A DNA stretch of 64,000 nt from Symbiodinium natans (lineage: Eukaryota; Sar; Dinophyceae; Suessiales; Symbiodiniaceae), in NCBI GenBank assembly GCA_905221605.1, contig CAJNDS010002259.1:310001-374000 (forward strand), given 5' to 3'. The position numbers were made by a program, and so were the translations under genes. Shown here one piece after another: positions 23,327 to 37,500 of this stretch; positions within the stretch are counted from its first letter, which is position 1; each line of letters starts with the position of its first letter. The notes beneath the pieces are model-generated. The model was given only the letters and a program-made list of their open reading frames with translations. It made no database searches and was not told the DNA's origin.

Positions 23327-26300
23327 GAGCTGCCACTGCTTTCAGGGTTTAGGGTCTAGGGTCTAGGGTTTAGGGTTTAGGGTTTAGGATCGACCTCAAG
23401 AACCCAAACCTACTTCGGGGGCTAGGGTTTAGGGTTTGGGGTTTGGGGTTTAGGGTTTAGGGTTTGGGGTTTGGGGTTTGGGGTTCAGTTTGGGGTTTAG
23501 GGTTTTTCTGTAGGTTACCCAAGCACCCAATTAGAGTTTCGGAATATGGGCCTACAAAAAGCCAGGCGCTTTGGGTTCTGAACGTAGGGTTGTGCTAAAG
23601 ACGTCGTTTTAGGGGGTCAAGGTCCCCGAATAAGTTTGGGGGATCCCTTTGAACGTTTTATCGTGTGATGGGGCCACCGGCTTCCTAGAACGTGACCCTA
23701 GTTAGATTCCATACAGTGCCCTAAATCCTAAACCCTCTCTACCATATGTTTTTTTAAACCTTAATTGAATTTCAGAATAAGACCGCTTTATTTCAGAAGA
23801 AGGCCAAAATCAGGCTAAAGGCTAAAGGCTAGTTGAATTTCAGAATAAGGCCGCTTTATATTTGTTCAGAAAGTATGGCCGCTTTATTTCAGAATAAGGC
23901 CGCTTTGTTTTCAGAATAAGGCCGCTTTATATTCAGAATAAGGCCGCTTTAATTTCAGAAAAAGGCCGCTTTAGTTTCAGAATTTGGCCGCTTTGATTTC
24001 AGAATTTGGCCGCTTTGATTTCAGAATTTGGCCGCTTTCTTTTCAGAATTCGGCCGTTTTTTGCTTTCTCAATGTTATGGGATTCTCTGGGTGGGTGGGT
24101 GTTCTATCTGCGCCGTAAAAAAAGCTTTACCATGAAACTGCCGGACCCAGAGTGCTGAACCCTAACCCTAAACCCTAAACCTATAGACCCTAGACCCTAA
24201 ACCCTAAACCCTAAACCCTAAACCCTAAACCCTAAACCCTAAACCCTAAACCCTAAACCCTAAACCCTAAGCCCCCCGAACCCTGAGCCAGGAATGTCCC
24301 TTCTGGTTGGTTTCCTCGGTGGAGGCCGGCATCTGCTTTGCTGAGATTCATGATCCCCATCTTCGCCCTCCCTGGATGTTTAGGGTTTTGGGTTTAGGGT
24401 TTAGGGTTCGGATTTCAGGGCTCTAAGCTTTGGGGGGTGTTGAGGTGGTGAGGGTTCAGGGGTCTAGAGTCTAGGGTTCAAGGTGCATGGGGTCGGGGTT
24501 CAGGTTTTGGGTTTAGGATTTAGCAGTTTAGGGGGTTGAGAGGTTACGGGGGGTTATGGGGTTTAGGGGTTTAGAGGTGCCGGGTTTGGACTTTAAAGTG
24601 CTACCCCCGAGGCGTACACCCTGGACCCTCCAGCCCTGGATGCAACCAAAACCTACGCACCAAACCCGAACCCTAAAACCTGAACCCTAGACCTTGAACC
24701 CTAAACCCTGAGCCGTAAACCCTAAACCTAAAAACCCTAAAACTTGAACCCTGCACCCTCAGCCTAAAACCAACACAGACCTCCAAAGCACCACCTCTGA
24801 AACCAGTGCCGCACACGGCAAACCCCACGCAGACTTCTTTGGTTTCATTCTAGTGTCTCTTTTGGGGGGGGAAGTTGGCAGTGCCCAGAAGAAAAGCAAG
24901 AAACAAAGACCCAAACCCTAAACCCGAAACCCTAAACCCTAAACCCTGAACCCTAAACCCTAAACCCTGAACCCTAGAAGGGTCGCCTGCTGCAGGCATT
25001 CTGGAGCTCCTGGTCCACGAAGACCAGAGCCTCCTGGCCCAGAGTTTAGGGTTTAGGGTTTAGGGTTTAGGGTTTAGGTATTTGAGAATATTCCTGGCGC
25101 AGCAGCAGTCCTAGTGAGGTTCAGGCCAAGAGTCATCCGCATGCGCTCCCGACCCGAAAGAACAAACCCTGAACCCTACACTAAACCCTGAACCCTAAAC
25201 CCCTAACCCGAAACCTTGAATCCCGAACCTTAAACCCCAAACCCAATAGCGGCTGATTTTGGAAGGCAGCCTGCAACTCCAACCCTATATGGGGGAATGA
25301 GGTAACAGATTCCCAAAAAAGGGTAGACATAAGGGGGTACCTCTCTCCCCCATTCCCTACTAAGAGACATGTCTGTTTCTCTTCTTCTACGAGGGCTTCA
25401 AGCGTTGAGGGTTTCGGGGTTTAGGGTCTTCAAGGGTTGTAAGTTGTAAGAGAGTCGTCGAAGTCGACCCCAGACTTACCCCTGCCCTAAACACCTTGAT
25501 GAACATGGAGCCCTAAAAGCGACTGCACTGTGATCTCCGGGTCACATTTAGGCTTCAGGGTTTAGGGTTGAGGGACCCCCTCACGACACTACCACGGCTT
25601 GCGGGTTGCTTTTGTTGGGGGGGGGGGGGGGGGGGGGGCCTCTGGGAATGCGCAGACTTTTGGAAAGTTGCTCTTCATCTCCTTCCACTAGCTCTTGGCC
25701 TGCTGGTGCTGACAAAGTTCCGTTGGGGTTTTTTTCAGGGTTTAGAGGGTTTAGAGTTTTTCAATTGGATGGTTTCGGCACAGTGGCACATTCTCTGGAA
25801 GCCTGCATCCTTACCATAAACCCCAAGACTCATAACCCCAAAGCCCGAAACCCTAAACCGCAATAACTGTATCTAAGGCGACCGCTTCGCGGAGAAGGAA
25901 GTCAGACAAACAGTCGTCGGCTTCTCATCCACTGCATCCCAGCTGCATTTTTTCGGCGTTCAGGGTGATCAAATTTTGGGCGGCGGGGAATCCCCAACTC
26001 AGCTGTGCCCTTTCTCCTGTCGCCCAAAGTCAAACAGAATCCCAGAAAGCTCCATACCCTTCAACCCCTTTGTTCAAACTGTGCCGACAGTGTTCTTATT
26101 TGGGGTGCATTTTATTCAGGGGGGGTTGCTGGGCACTCGAAAACTGCAAGCCTTAAACCCTAAACCCTATACCGTCAAGACCAGGGCAAATAGAAATTGT
26201 ATGTGGTGTCATTATGAACTTATAAAGTTGTTTGTCTAAACAGCTGACAAGCCGAGACGGAAGGTTTTGGGAGGCTCCGAAAGGCTGCGGGAGGCCCAAA

Positions 26301-29300
26301 ATCAGGCCCCAAAAGGTTAAAAAGACAAGTAAACCCCCTCAACTGGGGGCCTCAAAAGGCCCCACGAGGCCCCCAGAGGCCCCCACCCGGACACGAATCT
26401 ATTTCAGAAGCAAAACCAAACTCCCATATTCTGAACTTTCAAAGTAATGTGTCTAAACAGCTGACAAGCCGAAACACAAAGGCTCTGAGAGGCTCCAACA
26501 CCCCCACATCCCAAGGCCCCCCCCCCCCCCCCATCCTCCGGACACAAACTCCAAAGCAAAAACCAAAACCCGCTCAAAACTTTCGGTCAAACCTTTTGCT
26601 GAAACCCCGCCCAAAACTCCGGACCCAGACCCTATGCCACTATGCAATTTTCCATGAACCCAACTCCGTCAGGTGCTCTTTTGCGTACTGCTTCCGCCGA
26701 TCATCTTCGACTCTGGCTTCCGCATGCGTGGCGCCTTCTTCTGGGCACGCGGCTTACTGTGGGGGGGGTGGGCGGGGGTGGGGGTTCCTAAAATAGAGGG
26801 GCCAAAGGGGGGAGGGAGGGGGGGGGGTGGGGGGGGCGGGCGGGGTTTAGGGTTTGGGGTTTGGGGTTTAGGGTTTAGGTGTAGGGTTTAGGGCTTAGGG
26901 GGGATTAGGATTGAGGGGAGCATTTTAGGGGGAGAGTTCCTCAAAAAAGGATCAGAGTACCCATATCGAGAGTTGCATCGCAAGCGCTCGGTAACCTTGT
27001 TTAGGGCTTACTTGGAGGCTCATGGGTAGTTATAAGTCAGAAGTACGGCAACTAGAATTCTAGCAGGTTGCAACCTTATTTAGGGTCCTTGTATGCCTAC
27101 TCATAGCTACATGATCATGAACCTTCAAGCAGAGTTTTGGGGTTTAGGCTTGGCAGGCTACGAGGGTGTTGGTTCACCTCAACCCCCTTAACTAGCGAAG
27201 AGCTTATTGCTGGCTTTATGGCATGTCTCAACGCATACTTGCGTGGGGTTAAGGTATGCTTTGGGGCTTTACTTGAAGGTTCATGGCCAGTTATAAGTAG
27301 GGTTATGCGTATGCGAAATAAGCTTTGTACCAGTTCTATCTGTAGTTACCTTACTTATCACCCCACCCCAAACCCTGAACCCTAAACCCCACTTAAATCC
27401 ACCCATGAACCTCCAAGTAGGGTCTTTCAGGTCACGGGTTCGTTTGTAGTTATGAGGTCCGACGCCCAGAGTCTCTATTCGAACTCCTACCTTCGGGGGG
27501 ATGAAGCAGGGGGGAGGGGGGGGGGCTTTGGGGGGGGGGGGGGGGGGGGATATAAGGGTCTCATTTATGGTTTGGGGTTAGGGTTTAGGGTTTAGGGTCT
27601 AGAGGACTAAGGTCGAGGGCAGTGGCTACGACATGCTCCATGCATGGGCCAAGCTAAACAGACCCATTTGGGGTCTAGGGTTCAGAGACAGAACCTTTAG
27701 GGTTTGGGGTTTAGGGCTTGGGGCTTAGGGTTTAGGGTTTAGGGCCCAAACCCGAAAGATCTCCAGCCACAGGCGAACATTGACAAGATCATGGTCCTCG
27801 CTTTCTTCGGGACCTTGATGTCCTCCTTAGTTGTGGGAGTGATGTTGGCCACCGGACTTTCACAGCTGTTTTTTTTATTTATTATTATGTTTATTATTTT
27901 ATTATTATTATTGTTTTTTTTTGTGGAGGTTGTGGGGGTTGCAGGCCTTTGAGGGGTTTAGGGTCGTGGGATGTAGGGTTTAGGCTTTTTAGTTGGGACG
28001 TTTTTTTTGGTTGTTTTGCTTTTTTGGGGGCCGGGGGGTGTGGTGGTGGGGGGCTGAGGTGTCTGACTTATTGGGCAATCCCGAGCCCTACATCTACGGC
28101 TACGGTGAGTATGTGATCCTCAACGCTAAGCCCGGAACATTAAACCCCCGAAGGCCCAAGTGCGCTCGACCCCTGGGTTTGGAGTCCCCCTCTGAATCCC
28201 TGAGTCGTTTTTTCAACAGGGTTTAGGGTTGGGGGGTTTTGGGTTTCTGGCTACGAGGACCCAGAGTAGATCCTGGTTCCCTGTTTTTTTTAGGGTGTAG
28301 GTCGCCTTGCAAGCCCCTTCTAAACCATAGAAGGTACCCTTGCTTATTCTTGGGTTACTCTTGGGTCTAGTGAAGTTATAGGGTGCTTAAGGGGTTGGGG
28401 GCCTTAGGGCCTTAGGGAGTTCTTGGGTCTTATACCCCCTTGAACCGCCCTTTTTTAGGAACCCTAGGACCTAGAATCTTGGGGTTTTCTTGGGCCTTTT
28501 TTTTAGGGGGAACACCTTCGGCCTTAGAGATACGATGATGAAGCCCCCAGAAGAGTTCAGAGCTTATGCTTGTTTCTATTCAATGTTCAGGGCTAGTAGG
28601 GTTTAGGGTTTAGGCTTTAGGGTTAGGGTTCGGGTTACGGGTTCCCTTGACACAAGAATCAAGCATTGATGTCGAGGCTTTAGCAGGAGCCAAAAGAGCC
28701 TAACCTGTTCCTTCCGTGGAATTAAGGTGGCGATAACAAAGCCATATTGTGTGTGTGTATATATATTTATATGGTGGTTTCGGAATTAGGGTACCTTATT
28801 GAGGTCCTTATTATCAGGGAATCCTACTACTTGGGGGTCTGTTTTACATATATGACCCAACTGATAACACTCCATAAGCCTTCAAGAAACCTAGAGTCGT
28901 GATGCGAGGAGGATTGTGTTGATAAATCTCTACTCTTCTGCTCGGGGGCTTTTGCTCGTAGAGAGGTTTTAGGCTTTGCAGTTTAGGGTTTAGGGTTAGG
29001 GTTTAGGGTTTAGCATTTAGGGTTTAGGGTGTAGGGTTTAGGGTTTAGGGCTCCTTCCCAAAGACCAGGCTGCAGCATCGGGCGTGCTGGCCTTCTACCC
29101 AGACGTGCCTTGGCAGCCTCTCCAATCACTGCACTGTTGCGCTGGAAAACCCTGGGACAGCACCGACACTAACCGAAGAGGGCTTTTAAAACCAGAAGAG
29201 GGTTTAGGGGTTTAGGGCTTAGGGCTTAGGGCTTCGGGCTTAGGGTTTAGGGTTTAGGGTTTAGGAAGATGGGGTGATAGGGTGATAGGGTGATAGGGTG

Positions 29301-31673
29301 ATAGGGTGATAGGGTGATAGGGTGATAGGGTGATAGGGTTTAGGGTTTGGGTTTTTTCTTAAAGCCAAACAGGATGGAAGTGTTTGCAACCACTACAATG
29401 CCAGCACCCTCAATCTGAACCCCTTGACCCGAAACTCTCTCTGAGCTCGCCAACTCTTCCCCTGTCCCGAAACCCGAAGGTTTTTAACCTGCAAAAACAC
29501 CCAAACCCTAAACCCTAGACCCTAAGAACCTCTGAACCTGTGTCCTCCCCCTCGCGGTTTAGGGTTTAGGGTTTAGGGTTTAGGGTTTAGGGTTTAGGGT
29601 TTAGGGTTTAGGGTTTAGGGTTTAGGGTTTAGGGTTTAGGGTTTAGGGTTTAGGGTTGGATACTCTGCTTGTCGCATTTGAATCCCACCAGGGCCAGCAT
29701 TCTTCAAGTGGGCCTTTCCCACAAAATAGGGGTGCCCCTTTCATACCCCAAATAGAGATAGAATCCCCTTAATGGGACCCCCCCCAAAAAAAAGAGAGAG
29801 AGAGAGAGAGAGAGAAAAGAAAAAAGAAGGGAACTCTAAACCCAAAACCCTAAATCCTAAACCCTAAACCCTGAACCCCCAAGCAGAGCATGTAGCTCCA
29901 TTTGTTCCTCGTTAGGAAACTTGGGATCCACCTTCTGTTTGTTCAAGCTACAGCCTCAACCCCCATAAACCCCTAAAGCCCTAGAGCCCTGAAGCCCTTA
30001 ACCCCAAACCCCAAACCTGATATAACGCCTGAACCCTAAACCGTAAACCCTAAACCCTAAACCCGAAACCCTAAACCCGAAACCCTAAACCCTAAACCCT
30101 AAACCCTAAACCCTAAACCCTAAACCCTAAACCCTAAACCCTAAACCCTAAACCCTAAACCCTAAACCCTGTCTTGAGAGCAGAGGATTCTGGGAGCTCC
30201 TCGCGAATCTCCCTTCCGGAGGCTTCCGGCGATCAAGGGTCGTTTGAGATTTTCGGGTTTAGGGTTTAGGGTTTAGGGTTTCGGGGCAAACCCTAGGCCC
30301 TCAAGTCCCTCAACTCACTCAACCCGAAGCACTAGTCATTATCACCTCAAGCAATACACTCTAACCTCTAAGCCCTAAGCCCTATGCCCTGAACCCTAAA
30401 CCCCCTAAACCACACATGCTTTTAGAGTTAGGGGTTTTGTGCTGAGGGCGCCCTGCCCTTGAACCCAAACTCGTGGCTATTATCTAAGCCCCTGAACCTT
30501 CAACCCTAAAGGAACCTAAGCCCCCTAAAGCTCTTTAACCCCCTAAACCGCCCTAAACCCCCTAAACTCTCCTCGAATCCAGATCCCAGGCACCCTGAAC
30601 CGTCATCGCCGAGTCACTAGGACCCAGAGTAGGCCCGAATTCCCTTTTTGCAGGGCTTAGGTTCCCTTTCCTGCGTTACTCTTGGGCCACCCTAAACCCT
30701 AAACCCTAAACCCTAAACCCTAAACCCTAAACCCTAAACCCTAAACCCTAAACCCTAAACCCTAAACCCTAAACCCTAAACCCCTAAACCCTAAACCCCT
30801 AAACCCCTGAACCCCTAAATTCTAAACCTGTTGTTCCTGGGATACTCTTGTTGGGTCTAGGTCAAGACCTGCAGGCGTTGACCTTTGGCGCGCTAATCTC
30901 TGCGACGGATCCCGTCACCACCTTGGCAATCTTCGAGCAGCTGCATGACTCTTGGCTCTTTAGGGTTTAGGGTTCAGGGTTCAGGGTTCAGGGTTTAGGG
31001 TTTAGGGTTTAGGGTTTAGGGTTTAGGGTTTAGGGTTTAGGGTCTAGGGTTTAGGGTTTAGGGTTTAGGGTTGAGGGTTAGGGGTAGTTTCATGGTCCCT
31101 TGGTATGGGCAGTTAGCAAGCGACCCCTTTTGTACCCCTTATATACCCTATACAACCCAAGGGCCCATAGGGACCATAGTAAGGGCCCCTATAACTACCC
31201 TTAGATAAGCTCTTGGCTTAGAGTTTCGGGTCAAGTGCTGCGGGAGGTCATGTTTAATGTAAGGCTGATCGTAGTCATAGGGTCTAGGGGTATGCCTGGA
31301 GCAACCTCAATAGTTGCTGTAAGGTACGTGTCCTCTTTGGACCCCAACCCCTAAACCCTAAATACTGCGGCTGGGGCTAAGGGTTGCGAGGTTTAGTCCT
31401 AGTAAACGCGAAGCCTTTTCCTCGCCTGTTTCGAAGATGCCGAGCATGAAGCGAACTTGAGGTTTTGGCGGTTTAGGGTCTTTGGGCTTAGGGTTTAGGG
31501 TTTAGGGTCTTTGGGCTTAGTGTTTAAGATTTTTAGCCAGTAGACTCTAACCGAGCTACGGTTGTCGGTACACTACTACTTGGCAGAAGAACTCCCCAAA
31601 AATACAGGAGAGTAATCCCTGTATTGCCCTTGCAAGGAAGAATATTTCATTTGTTTGTATTTTTTTTTTGGAG

Positions 31674-31710
<37 letters not shown>

Positions 31711-34502
31711 AGGGGGGTTCTTAAGCAAACCGTAGTACAGTGATTGGCCCCCTGTTTAGGGCAAGCTCGCTGCAAGCCTGGACGCAGCAAGGTTGTCGGC
31801 ACATGCTGGGCCCCGGTCCTAAGCCCTAAAAAGGAACCCTAAGCCCCCAACCCTAAACCCTAAGCCCTAAGCCCTAAACCCTAAACCCTAAGCCCTAAAC
31901 CCTAAACCCTAAGCCCTAAGCCCTAAGCCCTAAACCCTAAACCCCAAACCCTAAACCCTAACCCGGGGACTCCCAGGTGGACCCCCACCTCTTCAACGTC
32001 ATTTTTGGCACCTCGCCGTTTGAGAAGCTCGTGGCGCCGCAGCCCTAAGCCCTAAGAACCCTAACCCTAAGAACCGGACACAAAAATCCCGAAACCTAAA
32101 AACCCTAAACCCTAAAAGACGGAACAGAACACAAACCTAAACCCTAAAAACGATAAACACCCCCAAGCCCCAAAACTTAAACCCTGAAAGCCCTCAACCC
32201 TGAAGACCCCTTTTTTGGGCTGACGTAAGCGCCAAGCACTCTTTCTCCCGGGTAGCTTAGGGTGTGTAGGGTTTAGGGTTTAGGGGTTAGGGTTTCCTGT
32301 AAACCCTAAACCCTGAACCCAAAGCCCAATTTTGTTTCCTGGTTACTCGTGGGATTCTCGGAGCTTCGCGTCTAGACCCGGACGACGTGGCAAGGCCCAG
32401 GGGCTTGGGGCTTAGGGTTTAGGGTTAAGGGTTTGGGGTTTAGGGTTTAGGGCTCGTTGCTTAGGGTTTCGAGATTTAGGGCTTAGAATCCTCGACGACG
32501 AGAGAAAGGACCGACACCCTTTCTGGCAACACACTGTGCAGAAGAAGCATCAGAAGATCCTCGACATGCCTTATACGGCTACTTCACCATGCCATGGTGA
32601 GCACATGGTGCTTTGGTCCCAGGACCCGTTGCACTTCCTGAAACGCCTAACCTGGCATCATCAATCGGGCACGAAAACCGTCAAGTGGGGCTCCGTGCCC
32701 GTGGACCTGACGTCCATTCTTGAGTGAGGGCATGCCGCTGAAAGCCTTCCATTTGCCATGATGATCAGTCCGATGCCCAGGCTGTGCACCGCGCAAACTC
32801 GAAGATCTTGTCTGGCGACTGGCATGGCTATGGTGCACGTCCGTTACAGCTGTGTTGTCCTTCAAGCCGGCTACAGGCAGAGTCCAGAGGACAGGGGTTT
32901 GAGGGTGAGAATACCTGTCAAACAGGGAGGCATGCAGACAGAACAAATAAATATTTGCCTTGCTTGAGGGTCTAACTTCATACCCCCCTTACATGGCCCC
33001 TTGTACCCCGCTTATACCCCCCCCCTTATACGCCCCCGTATACCCCCTTTATACCTCCTTTCTACCCCTCCATCCTTTAGGGGTGATCGAAGACATGAAA
33101 GAAGCTAAGGGTTGAGGGTCGAGGATTGAGGGTTTAGGGTTCCGTTCAAAGCCCCCTTGAAACCAAAAGGGTGCCCTTTTTAATTTCCTGGGTTGCTCTT
33201 GGGTCCAGTACCACTGAAGCCCGAAGCCCTGTAATCCCAGACCCTGAGCCCTAAACCCTACGGTCGCGAAAGTCTAGAAGGGGATCCCCTTGGCTACGCC
33301 GAGCTGACACCTTTTTGTGAGGGGTGTTTTCTTACACCCTAACCCTACATTCTGGATACGCAGTTCTCTTCAACAATTTCTTTGAGTGGGTGACCCAGCG
33401 TTTTCTGCTTCATCCTTCTCTTGAACCGAGTATACTGACCAGAAAGAACCGCCCCCCCCCTCCCCCGGTTTAGGGTTTAGGGTTTAGGGTTTAGGGTTTA
33501 GGGTTTAGGGCTTAGGGCTTAGGGCTTAGGGCTTAGGGCTTAGGGTTCTACACTTTACGGGTCTGGGATGTTTTCTTGTCGGTGCCTCTTGGTATCGGCC
33601 CTTGATGAACCCAGAATGGGTGGTGCCGTCGCTCTAGGACCATATAGTAACAGTCTCACCCTAAACCCTAACCCCTAAATCCTAAACCCTAAACCCTCCT
33701 TCATCACTGAAACCCCTGAAACCTACTACTTCCCATGAAACTCCTGCCTGGGGGGGGTGCTACTTGGAGGGTTCATGGGTAGCGATATGTGGGGGGGGGG
33801 GGGAGGGGTGGTAAATGTAGCTTTGAGTGGTTATAACCTGGTTTACAGTCCTTATAAGTCTACTTACAATATTTTAAGGGGCTGCGCCCATGGGCGGGCA
33901 GCGCAGGCAGAAGCGCGGGGCGAGCAGTTTCTAAGCATTTTGAGGCCCCTAAACTCCCTTAAAATCTCTAAGCGTTTGAGGCTCCTCAACCCCCTCAAAG
34001 TTTCCAAGCATTTTCAGGCCCCTAAACTCCCTTCAAATCTCTAAGCGTTTGAGGCTCCTAGACTCCCTTAAAGTTTCTAAGCACTTTATAAGGCCCCTAA
34101 ACTCCCTTTTTCCTGCCCCAGGCTTAGACACGTCGCTTATGCCCGCCCTTTGGGGGGCATCATGCTCCTGATGCGCCCCCGGGGTCCCGCCCCGGGAGCC
34201 GCTGATGCTCCTGATGCGCGCCTGGGGGTCCCGGGCTGGACCCGCTGATGCTCATGATGCGCGCCCTCTGGGGGCCTCCGTGGCGACGCAAAAAACCACG
34301 AAAAAAAAACCGTTCACCGGCGGCACGCGGGGGTCGGCGGCACTGGCGTCCGGCCTAATTCTGCTTCGCAGAAGGCCAGAGGCCAGCAAGGCTATTCCCG
34401 GGACGACCCGGGCTAAAAGGTCCGCATTTGCTCGGTCCTTTGGGGACCTCGCGCTGCCTGATTTAATGGCCAGTGCCGCCGACCCCAAATTTTCCAAGGT
34501 GT

Positions 34503-34574
<72 letters not shown>

Positions 34575-37500
34575 TGCACTGGAGCCCTTTAAAGTCAGTC
34601 ATCTGATCGAGTCTAGAGAGGCAAAGGGCCATAGGCCCGTAAAACTGTGGGGCTATGACACAGGGCCAGGTCAAGGGTATGCCATGGCCAGCTGGCCAGG
34701 GGGGGGGGTTGGGGGGACGGTGATGGTGAGGGAAGTCAGGGGGCGATGGGGAGGGGGGCGGAGCGGGCGGGAAGGGCGGAGCCCTTTAAAGTCAGTCAGC
34801 TGATCGGGTCTGCCAGAGGCCCGTAAAACCAGGTGGCCATGAGCCACTGGGCATAGGGCCGGGGTGAGGGATTGGGGAGTTGGGGGGCAGTGGTGGGGGG
34901 AGTGGTCAGGGTGGGCGTGTGGATTGTGGGAAGGGGGGTGGGGGGGGGGGGGGGGGCTGGGGGTGGGGGGAGCGGGTGGCAAGTTGGGTGAAAGCGGTGA
35001 GAGGAGGGACAGAGATGGGGAAGGAGCGTGGAATGGTTGGGAAGGGGAAGGGTGGTGGAGGGCAGGGGAAGGGGTTGGTGGTGGAGGGGGGAGGGGATGA
35101 GGTAAGTGGGTGCTGGAGCCCCTTAAAGTCAGTCATTTAGGGAGGGAAAGGGCCAGAGGCCCGTAAAACTGTGGGGCCATGAGCCAGTAGTCACAGGGGA
35201 GGGGACCATCAAGGGAGGGCCAAAAAACCGGGGAGGGGGGGGGGAGTACTGCGTTGGGGGGGGGTGGGGTGGGGGGGTGGGGCGGGGTGGGGGGGGGGTG
35301 TGGAGCCCCATAAAGTCAGTCATCAGGGTAGAGGCCCGTAAAACTGTGGGGCCATGAGCCAGTTGGCACAGGGCCAGGGACCACCGGCTGCATAGGGGTT
35401 GGGTGGGGTGGGGGGTTGGGGGTGTGTGGGCGGGGATGGGGGGTGGGGGTGGAAGGGAAGGGCGGAGCAAGGAGCGGGCGGGGCATGCACTAGAGCCCCT
35501 TAAAGCCTTAAAGTCAGTCATCTGATCGAGTCCAGAGAGGCAAAGGGTTAGAGATCGGGTCTGCCAGAGGCCCGTAAAACCAGGTGGCGCCACTGGGCAT
35601 AGGGCCGGGAGGGGAAAAATGGGGGGGGTGGGGGGGGGAGGGTGGGGGGATTGGGATGGGTGTGGATTGGCCCAGCAGAGTCGGGGACGGGAGCAAGGGG
35701 GAGGGGAGCGGGCTGGGAGTGGAGCGGAATGGTTGGGAAGGGGAAGGGTGGTGGGGAGCGGGGGTAGGGGAGGAGGATGGGTGTTGGGGTTGGGTGGGTG
35801 GGGGGGGTAGGGGCGGGGGTGGTGGGTGGGGGGGAAGGGGGAGCGGGCTGAGTGGGCGGAGGGGGCGGGCATGCACTGGAGCTTTAAGTCAGTCATCTTC
35901 CCTCCGTAAAACTGTGGGGCCATGAGCCAGTCGGCACAGGGTCAGGGGACCATCAAGGGCATGGAGCCATTGGCCAGCTGGCCAGGGAAAGGGTTTGGGG
36001 GGACGGTGATGGTGAGGGAAGTGAGGGGGCGATGGGGGGATTGGGGGATGGAAGGGCTGGAGTGGGGGGAGCGGTCAGGGCGGGGCCTGAAACAGCAGAG
36101 ATCGGTGAGGGGCGGAGTAGTCGGGAAAGGGTAGGCGTGCATGGGGAAGGGGGTGGGGGGGGGGGGGGGGGGGCGGAGTGCGAGCGGGTGGCAAGTGGGG
36201 TGAAAGCGTGAGAGGGGGGACAGAGATGGGGAAGGGGAGCGGTCCGGCGGCGGGAGCAAGGGGGAGGGGAAGGGGATGGGGGTGGGGGAATGGTTGGGAA
36301 GGGGGGGGGGGGATTGGGAGTTGGGGGGTGGAAGGCAGGGCTAAATTGAGTCAGGGGGGTGGGATTGGCAACAGCAGAGATCGGGAGGGGCGGAGTAGTC
36401 GGGAGAGGGTAGGCCTGCATGGGGAAGGGGGTGGGGGGGGGGGGGGGGGGGGGGTGGGTAGGGGAGGGCGGAGTGCCGAGCGGGTGGCGTGGGGGGAAAG
36501 CGGTGAGAGGAGGGACACAAGGGGGAGGGGAGCGGGATGGGGGTGGAGTGGAATGGTTGGGAAGGGGAAGGGTGGTGGGGAGCGGGGAAAGGTAGGGGAG
36601 GAGGATGGAGTGGAATGGTTGGGAAGGGGAAGGGTGGAGGGCGGCCAGGGGAAGGGGTTGGTGGTGGGAGGTTAGGGGCGGAAGGCAAGGCCAAGTGGAG
36701 AGGTGGAGTGGAATGGTTGGGAAGGGGAAGGGGGAAGAGGTTGCGGTGAGGGCAGGGAGGGTCTTCACTGACGCCGCCCCGCTGTTGCTGGGGTCGGCGG
36801 ATAACTACCCATTCTCCTTCAAGTCACTTAGGTGAGAGCGTGTTGAATGATGCCGTCTCCATCGTTCTCTTCAAGTCGCAACTGGGCTGTCTTTGAGTGG
36901 GTGTCCGGCCTCTCAGCCCCTGTGACCGACCTCAAGCTTCGAAATCTTTAAGAGGGACTCCGGGTTTAGGGTTTAGGGTTTAGGGTTTAGGGTTTAGGGT
37001 TTAGGGTTTAGGGTTTAGGGTTTAGGGTTTAGGGTTTAGGGTTTAGGGTTTAGCACTTTAGAGCCCCGGTCCCTTCAAAGACTGTGTAGGGTACCTAGCT
37101 TTGTTTTGCTCCGAAGTTTCTCTACCACCAACTTGCAGGTCCACCGCCTTCCGAAGTCACCCCGATGGTTTGGCGTTTACCCTGAACCCTAAAAGCGAAT
37201 CTTACTGTTGGTTAGCAGGGAATGAGGGAATTCGGACCCTATATCCCCCTGTATATATATATATATAATGTATATATATATATACCCTTTAAGGGATTAC
37301 ATAGGGTACCTCATTCCCCCACTCCCTACCAACAGTAAGTAGTCTGTCCAGGTTTTCCAAAGCGATTGGGCAAGAGGAGAAGAATGTGGCAGCGAGCATC
37401 TTAGGTGGCTCAGCTGCGGCGTGCGTTTTTGGGGCTGGGGGGGGGGGTGTTAGGGTTTAGGGTTTAGGGCTTAGGGTTCAGGAATTGGGGCTTAGGCTTT

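Noticed and set aside
29055-29200. Additional exchanger exon ([16 protein letters not shown])
   Set aside because: The frame is open, but exons at 28104 and 30875 already join in phase and match family spacing without it.
29878-29945. Minus-strand exon ([18 protein letters not shown])
   Set aside because: It lies inside an intron of the plus-strand exchanger; about 23 codons open by chance is common, and no partner exon was seen.
34252-36768. Pro-rich and Gly-rich proteins of up to 271 codons
   Set aside because: They follow the poly-G run and G-rich satellite in every frame; no independent coding signal.
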